This document shows, piece after piece, positions 60,217 through 64,000 of a stretch of DNA of 64,000 nucleotides. Source of the stretch: Thamnidium elegans. Lineage: Eukaryota; Mucoromycota; Mucoromycetes; Mucorales; Mucoraceae. The position numbers and the translations under genes were made by a program. Location of the stretch: positions 591,684 through 655,683 of the forward strand of contig JAIXMG010000020.1 in the NCBI GenBank assembly GCA_025201345.1. Direction: 5' to 3'. Below the pieces are notes generated by a model. It saw nothing but the letters and a program-made list of their open reading frames with translations. It ran no database searches and had not been told where the DNA came from. How positions within the stretch are numbered: the stretch's first letter is position 1; the number at the start of each line of letters is the position of its first letter.

Positions 60217-61490
60217 TACTACACCATGGTCTTCTACCTAGCCACATTATACGAATCAGTTATAAAAATTTAATACCGATAAGAACACTCCTAAGGGGCA
60301 AAAAAAAAAAAAAAACAAAACAAAACAATAGGAAGAAAAAGTTTACTGAGATATTTTAGGTTGTTCTCAAGCCGTCCTCAGAGAGAGAAAGAGAGCATTC
60401 TGAGATAAACTGTTTATAAAAAGCGGCAAAAACGTGCTGTTGCCTGTAGCATTATTTCCTTGCTGTTTAATTACAAGCTTAGTCGGTAACAAGACACGGT
60501 AAGTTGCTAACCCTTCACATTTCTGTAACAGTAACGACGAGGTATCAAAAAAGTAATTCCTCGTTGATACCAACATTGAGCTTTCTTCTCATGTATGTTA
60601 CATAACCTAGTTATTTGAGTATTACAATTGTAAAGTAGATTTATTTGACTATGTGATCAAACCCATACTTTCTGGTTTCTAATTTAGCTATGGCTGAAAA
60701 GTATCGGTAAGGTATCAGCAAATAGTTTCTTCATTTGTTACTTGTAATACATTGGAACATCCATCTTCAAAGGAAAATTGTTCAATATTACGTTTATTAT
60801 CGATTTTTCGAGGTTTTGATTCTGATGGGTGTTGCCGTGACAAGTGGTTCTAAAAACTTGTAAATCCACGAAGACGAGAAGAGCAGGAAGGACAAATAAA
60901 AATTCCAGCTTTATTCACTTCTACGGTAATAGTAGTTATTATTTTATCTACGTTAGTTTAACTCTAAACGAACTTCTTTTTTTTTTCATAGATCAAATTT
61001 TTTTGTATGCATGATGGATTAAAGTTATATCTTTTCAGGGTATACATTTTTTAGCGTGTAATAAATAAATATTATTACCTTTCGTAATCGACTTGTTCAT
61101 ATATAATCTTTTCATTATATTTATTTTACTTATGAGCGGTTTTAGCGTTTATATATTTAATCCATTGTAGTTAGTTTGTCCTGTACTACACGTCTGAAAT
61201 ATATCACAATCTCTCTATTCGAGTTGCGAATAATTTTATAAGCGTAGATTTAGGAAGAGTTTTGTTATAAATCAAAGAGATGGTAAAAATAAAAGTTAAC
61301 CATAATTTAATTGAGATATGTTTATTTAATTTATGAAGAAATTGCATAAAAGCGTCTAGTCTTCAAAAGTGTATTATCAATAAATATTATTCATAGACAA
61401 AGGGATACTAATCAAGCTGATAGAAAGAAAATAATGGAATAAATATTACAAAGTAGTTAATTATGTGCTATTTTTAATTCATAGCTCTGT

Positions 61491-61673
61491 ACTGTTTTAA
61501 TTGATAACAATGAAGATTTTAATAGAATTTAAACTGATTCTAATGTTCGAGCTCTTGTAAATATATATATACAGCATATTTTTTTGTACAATAACTCAGA
61601 CGAGCTCAAGAACTATTTACAGTGTTATAATTCATCACTGTTCGTCTGTCATCCATTTAAAACACTCGTTTTA
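61491..61673 (+). repeat. Dispersed repeat, copy B (about 180 bp)
   Basis: Second copy of the repeat at 56727-56908, in the same orientation, with a TA microsatellite insertion near 61560. Confidence 0.7.
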
Positions 61674-62640
61674 CATGAATGTTTAGGCATCACTTCTAAA
61701 AAAGGTCATTTTAATTGTGATTGAAATAAAGTAGAATTGAAAGTCTGGAAACTATTCTTTTGCCCAGATTTCATAGTAAAAGTCAGTCATTAGGATAATT
61801 TCTTTAATATCAAACATTGAAAGCTGGTTGTTCTATATATATATATTTTTTTTTTATAATTATTAAAGAGTGATAGGGGGGGGGGTGAAGCCCTTTTGCT
61901 TTTCGGATTAAATTTTTGTATCTTTATAGAAAAAAAAACCAGCGGTAATAGTATACTCTTTCAGGCGCTTCTAATGCATTAAAAATAATATTATTACTAA
62001 AGATAATGAATGAGCAATTACTGTTTAAAGGCCTTTTTATACTTGGCACTTTAGCTAAGCGGACCTTAAGCTGGCGTTTTATTAAAAGCGTATTTATTCT
62101 CTCATTTTTTGGACATAGCGCTTTTATTTATAAATGAATAAAAATGAAGTATTAAAGATCTTTAATCTTTGTTATATTTAATAATAGTAATAGCAAACTG
62201 AATTCGATGTAATCACGAAAATAAAGCAAATAGGTGAGTGCACGTGATAGAAAAAAGTAAGGTTTTTTTGTAATTTTTAAACAGTGATTACTCTTTCAAT
62301 TTTTGCATTAGAAATATAAATTAAGATGGATTAGAAGTCAATAATTTGCCCATAACAAAAGTCAAAGTGGATCGGAGAAATCGCAAAACATCCGTGATTT
62401 TTGGCCAAAAAAACAAAAGGGGCTGACCACCAAAAATGAAAAACGAAAAAAAAACAAAAAAGTACGTTTTTAATTTTTTTTATCAAAGATATATTTAAAA
62501 CAACTATTTTGTATTATACAACTTGAGTCCAAAAAGCTTTTTCTGTTTTTTAATAAATTAAGAACCATTATTTGTTATAGCTGGTAAAATTAGCAGTGAT
62601 TTCTTATGTGAGCGATTTTTTAAGCTGCAATACCGCAATA

Positions 62641-62802
62641 ATGATCACACCACAATTGCTCTCTTCTTTCAATTATTTTGCTCTTGTCTTTTTGAAGTGT
62701 TTTATTGTTACTACGTTTTTATAACTGACTTGGATAATATGGCGCATTTCGTTGCTACATGCTCAATGTCAAAAGAAAAAACAAAATACATAAATAAAAT
62801 AA
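62641..62802 (+). repeat. Dispersed repeat family 2, copy B
   Basis: The longer copy of the family at 59714, keeping a middle section missing there. Confidence 0.6.
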
Positions 62803-63422
62803 AAATACATGTCGCAAGTGGTGGATAACATTAAGAAAGGAAAATAAAAGTAAAAGTAAAAGAAAGAAAGATAGAAAGATATAAAAGAAAGATGTGAAAG
62901 GAATTGTATTTGCATTTGTTTGAGTTTTAAAATAGGGGCCGTTGTAGTACAAATAAAACGCAACTGTCAATTACAGAGTATAATAACAGAAATATAATTA
63001 AAAGAATATAAACTATAAGGCCGTACCCGAGAGAAGTATACTTTATAATTTTTTATTAAATAAAAGGTAATATAATGAGAAGATCCAGCATCTCATTTAC
63101 ATGTACGCATTGCATAATTATAACTGTCAAGCATTATGCCAAATGTTAAACCAAATAAGCCAAACATATTATATTTTACTGTAAAAATAACAGTAAGCTT
63201 TATTAAGAATGTTGCGGATAGTTTATTAAAAGGAAGAAAAAAAACATTAAGGTAATGTTTACATTTAATGAGAGTTAGGGCAGACATTATCTTTCCCTTT
63301 TTAAGAAGTCTTTTCTTTTTTTATAATGCCTGCCCTTTTTTATAATGCCTTCTTTTTTTTTTTGTAATGCATTCTCTTTTTTTAAGACATTCTTTTTTAA
63401 AACGCTTTCTCATTCTCTTTTT

Positions 63423-63503
63423 AGGACACTCATTTTTAGGACACTCATTTTTAAAAACACTCATTTTTAAGGCGCTCATTTTTAAAGACACTCATTTTTA
63501 TTT
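63423..63503. repeat. Degenerate tandem repeat, 15-16 bp unit
   Basis: Five head-to-tail copies of a unit close to AGGACACTCATTTTTA. Looser related units ending in AATGC or ACATTC extend upstream to about 63325. Confidence 0.75.
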
Positions 63504-63657
63504 ATAGCTTTTTTTTTTTCGTTTTTTTTTTTTTTTGGCCCTTTGGGTTGGGTTGCTAAATAAGAAAAAGTTAGAAATCAACTCTTTTTTATTTGCAGCA
63601 GAATGTTTTTATGATACTTTCCTTCTCTCCTCGTATCACTCCAACTTTCTACCAGCC

Positions 63658-63902
63658 AGTGCTTATGGTACCATTTGCGCCATGCAATTTTTTTTTTTCG
63701 AGGGTTTACAGATTTGACCCATCTGCAGGCTTTTTTCCAAAAGAGACAACTTGCGAATTACATCCCCACCCCGCGGTAAGAGAAAGCGGAATGGGGATGT
63801 AAACCCACAACCTGCCTCTCCGGAAAAAAACCACCACGGATGAGTCAAACTGCAAACACACAAAAAAAAAGATTACAAGGCGCAAATGGTACCATAAGCA
63901 CT
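63658..63902. mobile_element. Foldback element, 245 bp
   Basis: Perfect 24-bp terminal inverted repeats start AGTGCTTATGGTACCATT (63658-63681) and end at 63879-63902. The symmetry continues inward: a block with GATTTGACCCATC/GATGAGTCAAACT is partly conserved, and a central hairpin pairs TTACATCCCCACCCCGC with GCGGAATGGGGATGTAA around an 11-nt loop. No coding capacity or clear target duplication was found. It is probably a young MITE or foldback, since the outer arms are identical. Confidence 0.8.
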
Positions 63903-64000
63903 ACTATTACAGAAAAAAGACTTGATCAGAGTCCAAAAAACTTGTATATTAATGTTAAAATATGGACAGTTGTGAAGAATCAGAGTACCAAAATAACAAA

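Larger units (their letters stand above)
59255..64000. other. Gene-free terminal region, 4.7 kb
   Basis: No coding gene was recognised. It holds two dispersed repeat families (59714/62641 and the second copy of the 56.7-kb repeat), a TA-flanked 42-bp dyad at 60175-60216 with a related end near 61183, a G9 run near 61876, a tandem repeat at 63423-63503 and a large foldback at 63658-63902. Short ORFs here have no family likeness. Confidence 0.5.

Overview
The window is nuclear DNA of a filamentous fungus, most likely an early-diverging Mucoromycota species of the Mucorales type (Rhizopus/Mucor-like). The reasons are the AT-rich intergenic DNA with very long A/T homopolymers, many short introns with GTAAGT donors and YAG acceptors, coding sequences that match fungal orthologues, and an H-type ferritin, which is uncommon in fungi outside this group. 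I spliced all gene models by hand; each one keeps frame across every junction. Nothing looks prokaryotic, and there is no operon or CRISPR array.

Layout. 1-11.5 kb is a dense housekeeping block: UTP10/HEATR1 (minus, cut by the left edge), RPS13 divergent from it, then VAC8 and EXO70 in tandem. 12.1-17.5 kb has a PH-domain protein and mitochondrial aconitase, both on minus. 17.5-31.2 kb is gene-poor and rich in relics: inverted-repeat elements near 19 kb, a tRNA-Val(UAC) lying inside a small broken ORF, a divergent ubiquitin-like ORF at 21.96 kb, a heavily decayed unknown gene at 24.1-25.6 kb with a second partial copy at 21.3-21.5 kb, and one Thr/Lys/Glu-rich protein gene. 31.2-35 kb carries a PLP aminotransferase, ferritin and a PER1/PGAP3 gene. 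36 kb holds a Tc1-like transposase scrap. 37-49.7 kb is dense again: an ING/Yng2 PHD protein, a zinc-cluster-less fungal transcription factor, a CSC1/TMEM63 channel, FYV10/MAEA (GID E3 ligase), a two-finger GATA factor and a thioesterase-like protein with a 4-nt microexon. 52-53.2 kb has two decayed ORFs. 53.3-59.3 kb has a secreted GH28 polygalacturonase, a Cyp40 Hsp90 co-chaperone and a DsbA-like protein. From 59.3 kb to the end I see only repeats and foldback DNA.

The genes are mostly unrelated neighbours. Loose functional pairings are UTP10 with RPS13 (ribosome synthesis, shared 259-bp promoter) and VAC8 with EXO70 (membrane traffic). The most unusual items are the pseudo-ubiquitin ORF, the multi-copy unknown decayed gene beside it, several Tc1/mariner-type miniature elements flanked by TA, and the 4-nt exon.
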